DNA from: Guillardia theta CCMP2712
Taxonomy: Eukaryota > Cryptophyceae > Pyrenomonadales > Geminigeraceae
Reading direction: 5' to 3'
Assembly (NCBI RefSeq): GCF_000315625.1
Contig: NW_005434653.1
Coordinates: 105,615 to 169,614, forward strand
Length of the DNA stretch: 64,000 bases
Shown here: in pieces, positions 10,031 to 23,460 of the stretch
How positions within the stretch are numbered: position 1 is the first letter of the stretch
How the letters are laid out: each line of letters opens with the position of its first letter
Translations under genes and position numbers: made by a program
Notes under the pieces: model-generated
Seen by the model: only the letters and a program-made list of their open reading frames with translations
Database searches by the model: none
Told to the model about the DNA's origin: nothing

Positions 10031-11136
10031 AGCTGTCGCTGAAGCCTGCCATTGTCTCGTCATTCTCAATTTTTGCTTCCTTTCTCCCTACCTCCGGCCT
10101 TCAGGGCTGCCGCTGGTTCCCTCGGCTCCTTTCGCGCTATCTTTTCCGCAGGCGGGGCTTCCGCAGGCGCTTGCTGGGCCTGGACCCCCTGCTGCTGCAA
10201 GATCTGCTCTCAACCAGAATCGTCAACTCCCCCGCCCTCCGACATGCTCGCGAGCTCTGACCTTCTGCTGGAGCTTTTCCGCATGATGCCGCGCCTGTGA
10301 CACGTGGTCAGTTGCCCAAAGTCTTGCTCTGATACGGAGCTCCGTACAGGAGGCGGCACAGCAGTCGGAGCTGCGGACTTGACGTGCTTGTCTGGCTGCA
10401 GAGGTATACGTCAGCGTCGGACTTTCAGCCCCAAGAGGCATCGAGGGGAAGGGAGAGAATGAGGAGAGAGGTTGGGCTAAGGACCTTATGGTTCGTTTTC
10501 TTCTCTGACACGAATAGAGGTTTTCCCGGTGCAATCTGTCGCCCTCTCATCAGTTCTGACCTCCTCCTGCCTGCGATATGGAGGAGGAGAATTGGGAAGT
10601 GGGGAAAAGAAGGGAGAAGTGGAGGATGAAGGAGGAAGAAGGAGAACGGGAAGGAGGAAGTGAGAGGTGGGGAGGGTAGGAGAGAGTGATACCTGCCAGT
10701 CAAGAGGAGCAACTCCGAAGCTCGACTCCAGCTTCTTCTTGATCCCCTAGAGAGGTAGCGGCTGAGCTGAGTCTTGTGCTGTCCGCAGTTCTGACCTGGT
10801 TCCTGACGATGGCGTCTCGATTGTTCTGAGAGTGCTCGGCTAGCTGAGCTTCCAGCTCATCGAGGTCGACCTTGTTGACCAGTCGATCGATAATGCTCTC
10901 GACCTGCTCCCGCCCGTCAGGCACAGGCTCGGAGGGCAAGGCCGGCCCACCTCCTCCAGGTAGGCGTTGTAGAGCTTCTTGGCCTCAGCCGGAGTCACGT
11001 CGGAGGAGCGGAAGTCTTCTTCCTGCCTGTTGTAGACGCTGCATAGGATGGTGATCGGAGGGAGGAAGAGCTCAGTCAAGACCTCAAGACTTTGTGCCGG
11101 ATCTTGATCTCTCTGCGGACAAAGGGATCCTGCCAT
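9854..11136 (-). CDS. multi-exon gene of unknown function, helical and Gln/Ala-rich
   Basis: Several exons close in phase. One ends LYNAYLEE at the donor near 10952, a 47-bp intron follows, and the next reads VESIIDRLVNKVDLDELEAQ and ends IVRNQ. Then comes GIKKKLESSFGVAPLDWQ (about 10742-10689). Further down are RHHAEKLQQK, ILQQQGVQAQQAPAEAPPAE up to ALKAG, and a last exon from 10038 to a TGA at 9854. The exons between about 10690 and 10300 are uncertain. Start taken as ATG 11136, but the gene could begin further up, in or beyond the gap. I recognise no family; the predicted protein is helical and partly coiled-coil. The last exon lies almost entirely in the truncated third array unit. Confidence 0.45.
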
Positions 11137-11276
11137 AGCAAGTCATTCATCCCTGCTTCTCTCCATCGCTCTCGTTGCTGCCTCTCCATGTGTTGGCACG
11201 AGCTCCTCCTTTCTGCTCGCTGAGTCAGCGGGAGCAGCGGGAGAGTCTAGAGGAGACCTGAAGGAGAATGGCGAAC

Positions 11277-11376
11277 NNNNNNNNNNNNNNNNNNNNNNNN
11301 NNNNNNNNNNNNNNNNNNNNNNNNNNNNNNNNNNNNNNNNNNNNNNNNNNNNNNNNNNNNNNNNNNNNNNNNNNNN
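11277..11376. other. assembly gap (100 N)
   Basis: Exactly 100 N, the conventional size for a gap of unknown length. It falls in or next to an eIF4E-like gene. Confidence 1.
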
Positions 11377-11419
11377 GACAATAGTTTCCAGAATGGACAA
11401 CTCCATTACTTCTGCTTAC

Positions 11420-11610
11420 CTTGGCGTTGTGAGCATCTTCCCACATAGGCATGATCACGTTCACGGAAGAGATGGTAGTTACACCCAACAGGAAGTTTGC
11501 TTGGTGGAGGAATGTTGTTGATCGTTCCCTGCGGTAGTAAGTTCTCAACTGGGACATCTCATTGTCGTTTTTCTTCTCACCCAGAAGTCTTCAATCGTAT
11601 CAAACTCACT
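11420..11610 (-). pseudogene. eIF4E-family cap-binding protein fragment, frameshifted, next to the gap
   Basis: An exon ending at 11581 reads FDTIEDFW, the eIF4E signature before the cap-binding region. A 52-bp intron leads to exon 11528-11420, which reads GTINNIPPPSKLPVGCNYHL FRERD and then, only after a change of one base in frame, PMWEDAHNAK, ending at a donor (AAG/GTAAGC). PMWED contains the conserved cap-stacking Trp and is at the normal distance from FRE. So the family is clear, but as sequenced there is a +1 shift at about 11450 (GATCATG). The rest of the gene would lie across the N gap. Either the gene is broken or the base is an assembly error at a gap edge. Confidence 0.7.
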
Positions 11611-11739
11611 CACTCGTTTCATGTTCATCGTCAAAGTCAGAGAGGGACAGAGGGAGGGGATGTACAAGCAGGTTCGCAGACAGCAGTCAACAAGAGGGAG
11701 AGCAGGGGCGAAGGAGGATCGGAAGAAGCATGAGGGAGG

Positions 11740-11870
11740 AGTTCACTTTGTTCGCTCTGAACGCACTTCCACAGCACGGTTCACAGAGGGTGTGCCCACA
11801 AGGAGCGATGAGCAATCTGATCTGCAGAGAAAAGCGTCAAAGTTGCCCTGACTCTAGCATGACAAATACA
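11740..11870 (-). CDS. RING-finger-like exon (fragment)
   Basis: After the acceptor CTCTGCAG (ending 11822) the minus strand reads IRLLIAPCGHTLCEPCCGSA, the CxHxxCxxC half of a RING finger (E3 ligase type). A possible upstream half, DCICHARV near 11875-11855, has the wrong Cys spacing for a classic CxxC. No start, stop or complete domain could be assembled, so this may be a remnant or a partial gene model. Confidence 0.45.
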
Positions 11871-11879
11871 GTCGGCGAC

Positions 11880-13028
11880 GAGTCCTGGCAGAAGCTGCAG
11901 GCACTGAGCGCTACCTCCACATCCTCCCACATCCTCTGATCAGCTCCTCCTCATCATCATCGTCGCCGTCGTCGCCGTCGTCTCAGTAGCTCCAACACTC
12001 CATGGGCCTGCCTGGGGCAACCAAGGTCAACACATCGCTGCAGCAGTGCTCTGATAGCAGCAGCCCTCCATGCTTCTTTCCCCTACATTCTCATCCTCTA
12101 TCCTCACCTTCCTCCACTCTCCCTGCCCTTGTACTCACTCTCACTGTACTCCGAGACCATGAACGGTTGAACGTCTCTCAGCATCTTCAACACCTTCAAC
12201 CCCTACCCCCACCAGTCCCCCGTCCTCCACCACAGCACCTCCCTCCCCTCGCCACCTTGAAACATGCCCACCCCACCCTTCCTCCCTCTACCCTCTCAAT
12301 GCCTTACTACTTCCTCCCCGTCCCCGTCCCCCTCCCCCTCCCCTTCCGCTCCCCTTCTCCTTCCCGCTCTCCCTCTCCATTCTTCCCACCCAGCAACCCC
12401 CCGCATCCCCACATCTCTTTCTTCCTGCCTGTCTGGAACAGGTCTGGAACAGGTCTGGAACAGGAACTGGTCTGAAACCTGGGTTAGAACCTTTGCGTCC
12501 CTCCAGCCTCCTCTCCCCTCCCCTCCCCTCTTCCGGCTCTGGCCATAGGTAGTAAGTCAGGTCGAGTTAGGAACAGACGAAGGAGGGAGGAAGGTAGGAA
12601 GGGAGAAGGTAGGAAGGGAGAAGGTGCGGAGGACGGGCGGAGGAGAGAGAGAGGAAGTAAAAAGGTGGGAGGTATGCAAGTCGAGGACTTGGGGAGAGGA
12701 GGAATGGAAATCTAGGTGAAATTCTGACGATCTCATGCCTTGCACCCCAGCCTGACATCATCGTCATCATCACCTCCGTCGCTCCTGCCTCAACCACCAT
12801 GTCCGACCGCTGGGTATCGATGCAAGATCGCTGACATACCCAGCATGCATGGCGCCCGGAGCGACAGGACTGGATGACCATGGCCGTCATCCTCGGCTTG
12901 CACTTATCGACTGCAATGCTCTGCCTTTTGCGGATCTGCTCTTTGTTCCACGTGCTCTCCTCCGCTTCCATACTCACGTCCTCCAGCCCTCAAGTGCCAG
13001 CAAACTGGGGAGAGATGAGAGTTTCCAG
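11880..13028. other. no supported gene; pyrimidine-rich DNA
   Basis: Mostly CT-rich low complexity (12080-12550, including a triplicated GGAACAGGTCT-type motif at 12436-12465) and a GAAGGTAGGAAGGGA repeat at 12580-12625. The first exon(s) of the EsV-1-7 gene must lie somewhere at the right end; a hydrophobic reading from ATG 12877 is one candidate leader but I could not join it in phase. Confidence 0.5.
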
Positions 13029-14438
13029 GTGCGGGAGGGAGAGAGGAGTGCGAAGAGAAGGCTGCGGTCGCATGCCAGCGCCATGACCATATCCAAGGTA
13101 CTCCCGGCGGCCCGAAGACTCAGGCACCAGCGTTCCCCCCAAGAAGAAGAGGAGCAGCTGCAAGGAAGCAGGCAAGACTGACAGGACGTGCAACCCCTCG
13201 CCAACGGCTGCTCGCAGGGTGTAGCAGGCAGCCGTCCTTCGGCTCGAAGCAGGCGAGAGGGCCAGTGTTCTGCTCTGAACATCGCCGACCGGAAGACATT
13301 GACTTGCGGAACAGGAGGTGTATGTACGCGGAGGTAGGGGGGCAAGCAGATTCTTGTTTGATGGGTCATGCTGACTGCCAGGGCTGCTCACGTTGGCCGT
13401 TCTATGGCAACCAATACGACAGAGTGAGAGCACCGATGAGATAATGCGTGTGAACTTTGTTTGGATGGAGATGACAATCGGTGGTTTAGAGGATGATGGT
13501 GGTGATACAGATTCTGATGCTGCTGCTGCTGCTGCTGCTGCTCCTGATGATGACGATGACGATGATGACGACGACGACGACGACGATGACGATGTTGATG
13601 GCGATGATGATGATCGTGTTGATGACAATGTTGACAATGTTGTTGATGATGATGATGATGATGACGATGTTGATGATGATGAAGACGATGTCGATGATGA
13701 TGTTGATGATGATGATACCAGGTCAAGATGTTCTGCTGGGAGCACAAGAACGAGTTCGTGCCAGCTCTTGATCGCTTACATGCTAACGTACGAGGAACCA
13801 GAAGCCATGTGGACGTCGTGAGGAAGCGATGCGAGCATGAGGGATGCGAGAGGTGCCCTGTGCTACCCTCACCCAGAAGCGATGCTCCCCCAACATTTGA
13901 AACCAGGTGGCCCTCCTTTGCTGAAGTTGGACAATCTTCTCCCTCCTTCTGTAAGTCTCTGCCTGCTTTCCATTCTCAGGGCTGATCCGCCATTGAGGTC
14001 GGAAACATGCTCTGTCTTGCCATGTGGATGTGAAGCACAAGCGATGTGTTGTTCATGGGTGCTCAAGGCAGCCTATCTTCGGTACATCGCATCCCTTCCT
14101 TCTTTGTACCTGTATCAACATGCGGCTGCTACTTCGGTTTTCTCCTTTCTCCTCCAATTCATCCCTTCATTCAGACCTCTCCCTTCCCTTGCTCCCTCTC
14201 AAGACCTTTCAGAGCATCCCTTCTCACCACAACACTATTGCAATAGGAAGCCCGCAAGGAGGGAGGATGGTTCACTGTGCGCGACACAAGCAGGTCGGTG
14301 GGAGATGGGACTTTCAAGCTCGATGACGTTATGCGTTAGGAGGATGAAGTGGACCTCAAGCATCTAGTTCGAACGAGGAAGTCGAAAGGACAAGATCAGA
14401 CCAACAGTAGCAGCATAGCTGCCCATTTTAAGCCATGA
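13029..14438 (+). CDS. EsV-1-7 cysteine-rich repeat protein (5' end not resolved)
   Basis: Nine exons close in phase: 13029-13097, 13124-13171, 13218-13333, 13382-13423, 13722-13753, 13802-13950, 13998-14081, 14247-14293 and 14340-14438 (TGA). The protein repeats the EsV-1-7 pattern C-x4/5-C-x4-P-x-(F/Y)-G ... C-x2-H-K/R ... V/IDV/L-x3-RC. Examples are SCKEAGCSRQPSFG with FCSEHRRPEDIDLRNRRC, CMYAEGCSRWPFYG with MFCWEHKNESHVDVVRKRC, CEHEGC, then KHALSCHVDVKHKRC with CVVHGCSRQPIFG and CARHKQEDEVDLKHL. The family is named from a brown-algal virus protein and includes the Ectocarpus developmental regulator IMMEDIATE UPRIGHT; the biochemical role is unknown, zinc binding is presumed. The intron at 13172-13217 is GC-AG. 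The gene converges on ketol-acid reductoisomerase, with 117 bp between the stop codons. Confidence 0.86.
13537..13718. repeat. (GAT/GAC)n microsatellite within an intron
   Basis: Long imperfect GAT/GAC/GTT trinucleotide tract inside the 298-bp intron (13424-13721) of the EsV-1-7 gene. If the intron were retained it would read as poly-Asp or poly-Met, but the flanking exons splice cleanly in phase without it. Confidence 0.92.
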
Positions 14439-14555
14439 ATGAAGCTGTGTTCCAAACCAACATTTACAAGGATCGAGCGTGAGGAGAGGGACAAACAGGA
14501 TGCAGAGGAACTGATTTAAGACAAAACTCTTATACTGAGATCAACGGTGGATGAT

Positions 14556-16796
<2,241 letters not shown>

Positions 16797-16829
16797 GGTG
16801 TCGGCGCGTGCGAAGGTAGGGTAGAGGGT

Positions 16830-17400
16830 GCTAATATGGCAAGGTGGGGTTGATTTGGGTAGGGGTGTATTGAAAACCTGGGGTCCTAATTCTAAATTTG
16901 AGCTGCATGGGTACTATGAATAGATTAATTTCAACAACAAAGGGGGGTGGGGGTAGACGATTTTCATCTTGTAAACAGGGTAGTCAATCGGATCCCAGGG
17001 TAGGGTACCAGCGTGTCCAGTGATGCATTCGTGTGAAGAAACAGGGGGTATAGTCTCCATGGGTAGTGAAAATGGTAGGTGGGGTCACCTGATCCCATCA
17101 GGGTAGATCCCTGCGGGATTGAATACATACTCTTAGGAGTGGGTACTTGATGGATATTTCTAGGGTAGGGGTAAAGGGCAGGGATTGAGGTGCAAGAAGG
17201 GGTAGTGAGAGGTGTAGAAGTCTGTAGGTGGGGGTCATTGGGAGCAGAGCAGGGGTAGGCGTATGGGAGGCCGGACGCAAAGGGAATAGGTACCGGTTGT
17301 TTTTCAAGTAAAAAGAAGGGTCCATCTACAACTTGGGGTAGTGAACTGTCACGTGAGCCTTTGGTCCACAAGAACATCTTTTGGAATTATAGGAAATTAT
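16830..17400. other. AT-rich intergenic tract studded with GGGGTA/GGGTAC words (tract A)
   Basis: Between the KARI start and the small gene at 17.65 kb. The top strand carries dozens of GGGTA, GTAGGG and GGGGTC words in otherwise AT-rich DNA, for example AGGGTAGGGTACC at 17002. No coding or RNA gene signal seen. Similar tracts recur at 20.6, 31.0, 39.3, 41.7, 42.2 and 46.8 kb. Confidence 0.6.
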
Positions 17401-17652
17401 AATGACTGATACTGAATATAAGTATAATTATAGAAAGTGGTAAAATCTGCATAAGACCCGGACAGTCCAGCCGGTCATGGACTCACAGATCCCGGCCCCG
17501 ATGTATATAACTTTTTTTTATTGGATCAAGATGGTACCAAAGAGGATATTAATTTTAAACATGTATATCAATCATTTGGAAATGAATAGCGACATGTATT
17601 GATAAAATTATTTTTGAAACCAAATCGTAATGATTAAAACTAGTTATAGAAT

Positions 17653-18031
17653 ATGCTATTTTTGGATCGTCCCGAAATAGAACGCGCGCAACAAAACCCA
17701 CCTGTCTTCCCCGCTCTTCTCAACCGGATCACAGGTAAGACCATGACACGCATGATTTGTTGGGATGTTGTGCGATATGTGTTGCTGTGAGATCTTTCTA
17801 TTTGTATTGAGCTATCGAGGATCTTCTTATTTCAGATGTTGAATTCTTTGTTGCTCGGTCATGTATTAATACTGATTAGCTGCTTTTCTGAGACTCATTT
17901 CATTGTGACAAGAAACTGACGCTCTTGTAGCAATGTTCCAGACCGTTCAGCAGACCTCCCAGCTTTGGATGTGGAAGATGGAGTACCTCCACCACGAGCA
18001 GCGCCCTCTCTACTTCGGCGAGTGGTTCTAA
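17653..18031 (+). CDS. very small protein gene with one intron (60 or 32 residues)
   Basis: A textbook intron (ACAG/GTAAGA ... CTCTTGTAG, 17735-17930) separates a short first exon from exon 17931-18031. The second exon encodes MFQTVQQTSQLWMWKMEYLH followed by HEQRPLYFGEWF and TAA, with AATAAA at about 18066. If translation starts at ATG 17653 the protein is 60 residues and the splice is in phase (NRIT/AMFQ); if it starts at ATG 17933 it is 32. There is no membrane segment; the C terminus is aromatic and Trp-rich. Such size and composition recall small organelle-complex subunits, but I recognise no family. The flanks are AT-rich. Confidence 0.55.
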
Positions 18032-18211
18032 GCATGTAATCTAGAAACATTTCGTTGACCCGTATTAATAAAAATCAAAAAAAAGATTGAAACAGAACTT
18101 CTGCATTCTTTGTTAATTATCACAGAATTATTTTCAAGCAATGATAGTCGCCATGATCTGACATAAGTGTTTGGGAGACAGCGGAATTAAGTTTGGTCTG
18201 GGGTAGTTTAT

Positions 18212-20380
18212 TTACAATTTGCTCATGTCTTTCACAGCACCTTCAGTATGGCAGTTCTCCTTCCCGATGGCCCTCTCTCGTTTCTTTGCCACCCGCATTA
18301 AAAACGACTGCTTGTGTCTCTGTCGAGCAGAAAGTTGTGTAGCTGAATCATAATCCGAACCACTCCATGCATCTTCTCCTGCTGTAATGTAAGGTTGACT
18401 ACACACGAGAGAGTCGCAAACCCGGCAAGTTGATTCTTGGGAAGAGAATTTTCACAGCACTCTCGCACATCCTGATGGTTCATGTTTGTCAGCCTGCAAT
18501 TCAACCACAGTGCTTGCATCTCACTTCACTCCTTCGTGTGCCACGCCGGGGATTGTCTGCAGTTGCCATCCAAAACACACTCCATAGTGCTGCGAGGCAA
18601 TCAGAAATAGGCCGTACTCGCTTTACATTTACTTCCGCAGCCTGCAGTCCTGCTTCAAAGAAGGACTGTCCTCGCTCAAACCTTGAGAATCTGTCATCCA
18701 TCCCTCGCCAATCCTTCTCAGGATACCTGTGTTTGCCCTGCTTTGCTGCAAGCTTGCCGATGGGCAAGTGCTTGTGATTGGGATCTGTATCTTCCTCTCC
18801 CAGAAGCACCTAAAATAGAAATAGTCGGTCGATGACAGTCGAAGATTCAGAAGGGGGGGGGGGGGGGATGGGGAGGAAATGAGGAAAGGAACGCCCTGAC
18901 CACTAATGGCGCCTCCAAGAAAATTCTCAAGTCCTCCTCTACATCAATCACACATGTCAATCCAGATGAAATCAAGAAGCAGACACTCTGTACCAGTGAA
19001 CAGTTGCCCACAGCGACCGAGACCATAGGGAAATTTCATCTGAGCCAATCGGTTAGCAAAGCATGGCCATCAGCGGGCAGCTCACATCAAGAGACGGCAT
19101 TGAGTAAAAACCAGCATTTGCGGCTACCGCCTTGATGATATGAGACTTGTTGTTTTTCGAAGCCGAGAATGCGACAAGCCTTGAAGAGAAAAGAGGAGAA
19201 AATTAATTCTTTGATTCAAACGCATCGCGAAAAACCTGTGCACAAACTGGGCCCCAGCGGAGTGACCAAAAATGTGATAACCTGAATTCAAGTTTAGGAA
19301 AAACCTTGCAATTACTAACAGATCTTCCAAAACCTGGAGCGGCAAGCTTCAGCTCAACTTTGAGCGCAAGAAAAAAGTTTTCAATCGCAGTAAAACTCCA
19401 AAATTTGCGGTCCTGGTATCAATTTAAGAGAACGAATCCGTAAAGCGAAAGTGTACTCGCGGCTTGCTCAAATCCTCTTGCGCAAAAACTCCACCGCAGT
19501 TGTACTAGACGGCTTTCAGCAAACAAAAACCTACATAGAAGCAAATACCTCTGCCCTGGTAGGGAACTGCTCTTGGCTGAAGTATGGTACAAGGAGAATG
19601 AAATGATGCTTCTGAGGGAGGAGCCTCTTATCCACAAGCTTATGAAACATCTCTTTAGCATCTCGATTCACTCCGTGCATGACAAAGAGGACTGGTGTCT
19701 CCTCATTCCTGGTAGATCAGTAAATATCACGCGTCAAAGGATTCTCTATCGGCCTACCATCCCTCCGGAATGAACGCAAAGACTTTCAATGGTTCTACAA
19801 AAGGAAAAAAGAAAAAATAACCGTAAGAACAAGACCTGTGATGATAGGTCACAGTACAACCTTCTCGCTTAGAAGCTGGGTCGTAGAAATAGAACTCAGT
19901 CTCACTGCCCACATTGATTTGGCGCGCCTTCAGGAAGGGAGGATCTCCCTCGGAGAACACGGGCCTGCTGAAAGACGATCTTGCTTTTGGTGAACCTTCA
20001 TGACGGCTTTCTGTCAGGGCCATTGGAGCCTTGCTCTCTGGATGAGAGCCATCTGACATGTCAGAGCCTCTTTCAAGAGACTCTGAGTTTATCTCTCTCA
20101 GTCGGTTGACTCCGGATACAATATCTTGGCTCTTGATCACTTTTTCTCTGAGCGCCGTTGAAGCCAAGTTGGGGGCGATATTGCTAGCAAGTGATAAGAT
20201 GAAGAAGTAGAAAGCAATCAGGATGAATGTAACAGGAAATGTCTGTCGTGTCCACGTTAACTGCCGTCTGGGTTTCACGGAGAAAATTTCTCGATGGGGG
20301 CTGTGCTGCAGAGTCACAAAACTCTGCTGCAAGTTTATGTTGTTGTCAGAGCAAGCAGAATTGCGGTTTGGCAGTACCAA
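18212..20380 (-). CDS. membrane-anchored alpha/beta hydrolase
   Basis: About ten exons close in phase from FILIAFYFFILSLASN (a membrane anchor) through EPLKVFAFIPEGW, VLFVMHGVNRDAKEMFHKLV (oxyanion-hole strand and HG), HHFILLVPYFSQEQFPTRAE and YNCGGVFAQEDLSKPR. Then come YHIFGHSAGAQFVHR (the nucleophile elbow G-H-S-A-G, near 19255), MKFPYGLGRCG, VLLGEEDTDPN (acid residue) and TIPGVAHEGVK (catalytic His). The fold resembles the PHB-depolymerase/feruloyl-esterase type; substrate unknown. The first exon is open up to 20380 but has no ATG before residue about 110, so an upstream exon probably supplies the start. The C terminus can end either RDTSSRF or, with a 72-bp intron, AVKDMSKL at 18212. A 15-G run sits in one intron (18853-18867). 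Confidence 0.8.
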
Positions 20381-20519
20381 AGTTTAAGATTCTGAGGTGG
20401 GACGGAAATGATTTTCAAGTGAGCCAGGTAAGAGAGGCCAAACCAGTAACTGGGCTACGAACTGACGAAAGTCTTGTTGCTGACGATTATTTCTGAAGGG
20501 GCAGAAGCAGACTACCGAG

Positions 20520-22200
20520 CCTATGCGCAGTTCCTTCGGATTATGTTGTATGTGGCTCTAGAGGGTGCAGGGAAGCAGCAAAGGACGCGGACGCAATCAC
20601 ACAAAAGGCAGTGGGCGCTGTACGGGCGGAAGGGATGCAGGTGGGGTTGATTCACGTTGCTAGCATGGGGTGGGGTATAAATGGGCCTTGGAGGGTCCAA
20701 TTGAAGCTGCACGATGGGGGTGATCTGAACAAGGAACGTGGGGTAGGGGGGAGGGGGTGGTACAATGCGATATTTGCATGTCAGATGTACCGGTAGTCGG
20801 AGGGGTGTTGAAGGGGTAGTGTAGCCTGCCGAGAAGGCCATGGACTGGGTGGGGTCCACTTGAGGAGTAATGGATTACAAGTATTTATAGACTTACAACA
20901 TAATTGTGGTACAAATGACATTTAATAATATTTAAAAGAGGAATGTTCGAGACATGCACTACTAATTTCTTTACTCACTTGAGTATTTGTATGGTCTCTG
21001 GACTTGGCCCAGTACAGAAAAAGGGGAGCTATTGGTACATGTTGCTCTTCCAGCAAGTGTGAATGGTATAATTTTTAACTATTATTTTAACAGGCTAGAT
21101 TACGCTGCCCGGCCGCCCGGGAAATAAATGTGATTGCACCCTGTCATGTCCTGCCACATGCCGTCCTGCAGCGATCTGATTCCTAGGTTCCTGCTGTCTT
21201 CTTCATGGTCCTCCTACGTCGTCCCTATCACAGTTGTTGCTGTCCTCTCCATGAATATCTTTCAGCATCTGTGCCCTTAAGTTCGTTCGACAGGTGATAG
21301 TCATGATCGTGTACGAGTCGATCAGCTCTCACCATCCAGTTCTACGAACCCTCCAGCTGTGGCACAGCCCAACACGTGTGTTGTCGGTGCAGTTTGGTTG
21401 ATGCAAAAGGATGCAAACGCTATTCTGAAGGTATGCAGAATAGTGCGGGATATGCTTTCATCTTGTATGAGCATGGGAACTAGTTGGCTCGGATCGCAAT
21501 GAGAATGTGGAAGCATGCACCTTGTTCAGTAGAAAGAGGGTGAAGGGAAAGAGTGCGCTTCTGAGAATCTTTGACGACCCTGAGGCTTCTAGGATTTCGG
21601 CTTCAGATGATCCCAACACCCAAGCATTACTTGATCTGGAATCCAACAATGTAAGCCGACGCACTCGAGAGATGTATGCTTATCGAATTATGGGTATGAT
21701 CGAGTTCTTCCCGGAGATCGGCAGTAAGCGCAGACGGCGTAGAAGAAGAGAATGCAGATACCTCAGACGTGGCAGGTCACGAGCGTCAGCCAGAGGCAGT
21801 AGCCAACACTGTGATAGTATCAAGCAGAGTGTCCACAGTCCAGGGGTATAAAAGTGCGTTGAAATATCTTTACAGACGCAGGAATGTTAGGTTTGCGGCA
21901 ATCTTGTTGAAAATTTGATGACAAGGGGTCTGATTAGGGAACACATTACTATCAGATTTATTCCGGAAGTTCTACTGGAGGCCATGGGAGGAGAACACGG
22001 CCCGACAGCCTCGTTTTAGGAGAACCTTGACAGAGAGCGTTGGAAGGGAATGGAAGACCTTGTCATGCTAAGCCTATGACTGTATCTCAGGACACCATTC
22101 AAGCTGTGGGACTAGGAATTGGATCCGTGACCGGTCGAAGAATCCGAGAGGCAGATCAAGGAGAACGAAGTGAAGGGTTCTGGCGTGAGGTTCTGGGAGA
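20520..22200. other. gene-poor DNA: GGGGTA-type tract and transposon debris
   Basis: 20630-20860 is a G-rich AT/GGGGTA tract. 20880-21110 is AT-rich. 21140-21290 shares words with 26670-26740 (CCCTATCACAG..., TGCTGTCCTCTCCATGAA), marking a dispersed repeat. 21507-21851 is open (114 codons, SRRTREMYAYRIMGMIEF) but has no recognised domain and could be a degraded part of the helicase element to its right. Confidence 0.5.
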
Positions 22201-23460
22201 CTTGATTGCTTGAAGTAAACGAGCTTGAACACCTGTACAAACCTATTTATCACCTCTGTGATGACATCAACGCGTTCTTGGAAGTAAACGAAGGAAGAGT
22301 ACTTTTCATTGATGCACCGGGTGGAACAGGGAAAACGTTTCTTCTAAATATGATCCTCACGAGAGCAAGGCTTAGTGGAAAGAATGCAGTAGCTGTAGCA
22401 TCTTACAGCATTGCAGCAACCCTTCTTCACGGCGGACGACCAGCGCTTTCCGCTTTTAAACTTCAACTGGACATTTATCGGACAGGCTGAGACCCGCCGT
22501 GTTGCAACATCTCAAAGGACTCTGCAATGAAAAGGTTCGTTGCTCAGTGTCCTATGATTGTATGGGACCAGGTCAGTATGGCAGAAAAGAAAGCCTTGGA
22601 AGCTGTATAAAACAGATGACAAGACACTAGAGATGCCACCTTGACATCTGTATGGGCGGAGTGTTTGCTGTTCTGGGAGGTGACTTTCGTCAAACCGGAG
22701 ATTGAGGCGTCCACCAAGGCTTCGTCCTTGTGGACCAGAGCTCAACCCCTCAGTCTCAGAACAGACAAGCGTGCTGCGTTGAGTGGGGAAGTATACGCGC
22801 AAGAGCTTGCGATCAGGTTACTGATGGTTGGTGAGGATCAACTCCCGACCCCGGGTTGACAGCATGATTCATCTTGCTCCAACTGTTTGCTCTTTGGTCG
22901 ACTCTCAACAGGAAACAGAACTGCTCGAAAACGTCCTCCCTGATCTCCTACACAATGTGCAGAGCTTGGCATCGTTGTCACGGCAAGGAATCCTTTCAGT
23001 GCCCGAGCAACAATGCCGCAGCTAAGGTGAACCTGGCAATCCTTCAACGACTTCCCACTCCGCCTAGAACGTATCATTCAATTGATACACGGACATAGAT
23101 CAGGAAGAAGTAGTCCAGTTCCCCAGTGTGGAATTTCTCCGACGCTCTCAGCCCGGGTGGGTTCCCTCCCCATGAGCTCTCGCTCAAGGTCGCTGCTCCC
23201 ATCATGCTAACCAACTCCCAAATTGTGTAATGGAACCCGACTTCAGCTATCGCAACATGGCGGAGGCAACTGTCATGACATGTTGCCACAGATGCAATTC
23301 AGTCCCCTTTCTTCTGTCCTTGGCGTTCACCATCAACAAGTCTCACGGGCAGTTCGATGGCTGACTGTCGCAGGCCTTCACCTGGGAACCCACACGGTGC
23401 TTCTCGCTCGGACATTTGTTTGTCGCCCTTTCCCGCGCACAGTAGCTAGGGATTACTCAA
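22200..23460 (+). pseudogene. decayed Helitron/PIF1-type helicase
   Basis: Motifs of a PIF1-like helicase appear in the right order but in different frames and with stops. VLFIDAPGGTGKTFLLNMIL (Walker A) and AVAVASYSIAATLLHGGR at 22290-22440; GGDFRQT near 22677 (Walker B region, followed by stops); SPHELSLKVAAPIML near 23170 and CNGTRLQL at 23225 (the conserved LKVGAPVML...CNGTRL block); and AFTINKSHGQ with GHLFVALSRA at 23320-23440 (motif VI). This is a Helitron-type helicase of a rolling-circle transposon, clearly dead. A second, shorter fragment (GDFRQTGD and the same downstream words) lies at 26845-27040. Confidence 0.82.

Noticed and set aside
13388-13821. Frames reading poly-Asp, poly-Met or poly-His across the GAT repeat
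   Set aside because: The repeat is an intron of the EsV-1-7 gene; flanking exons splice in phase and carry conserved motifs.
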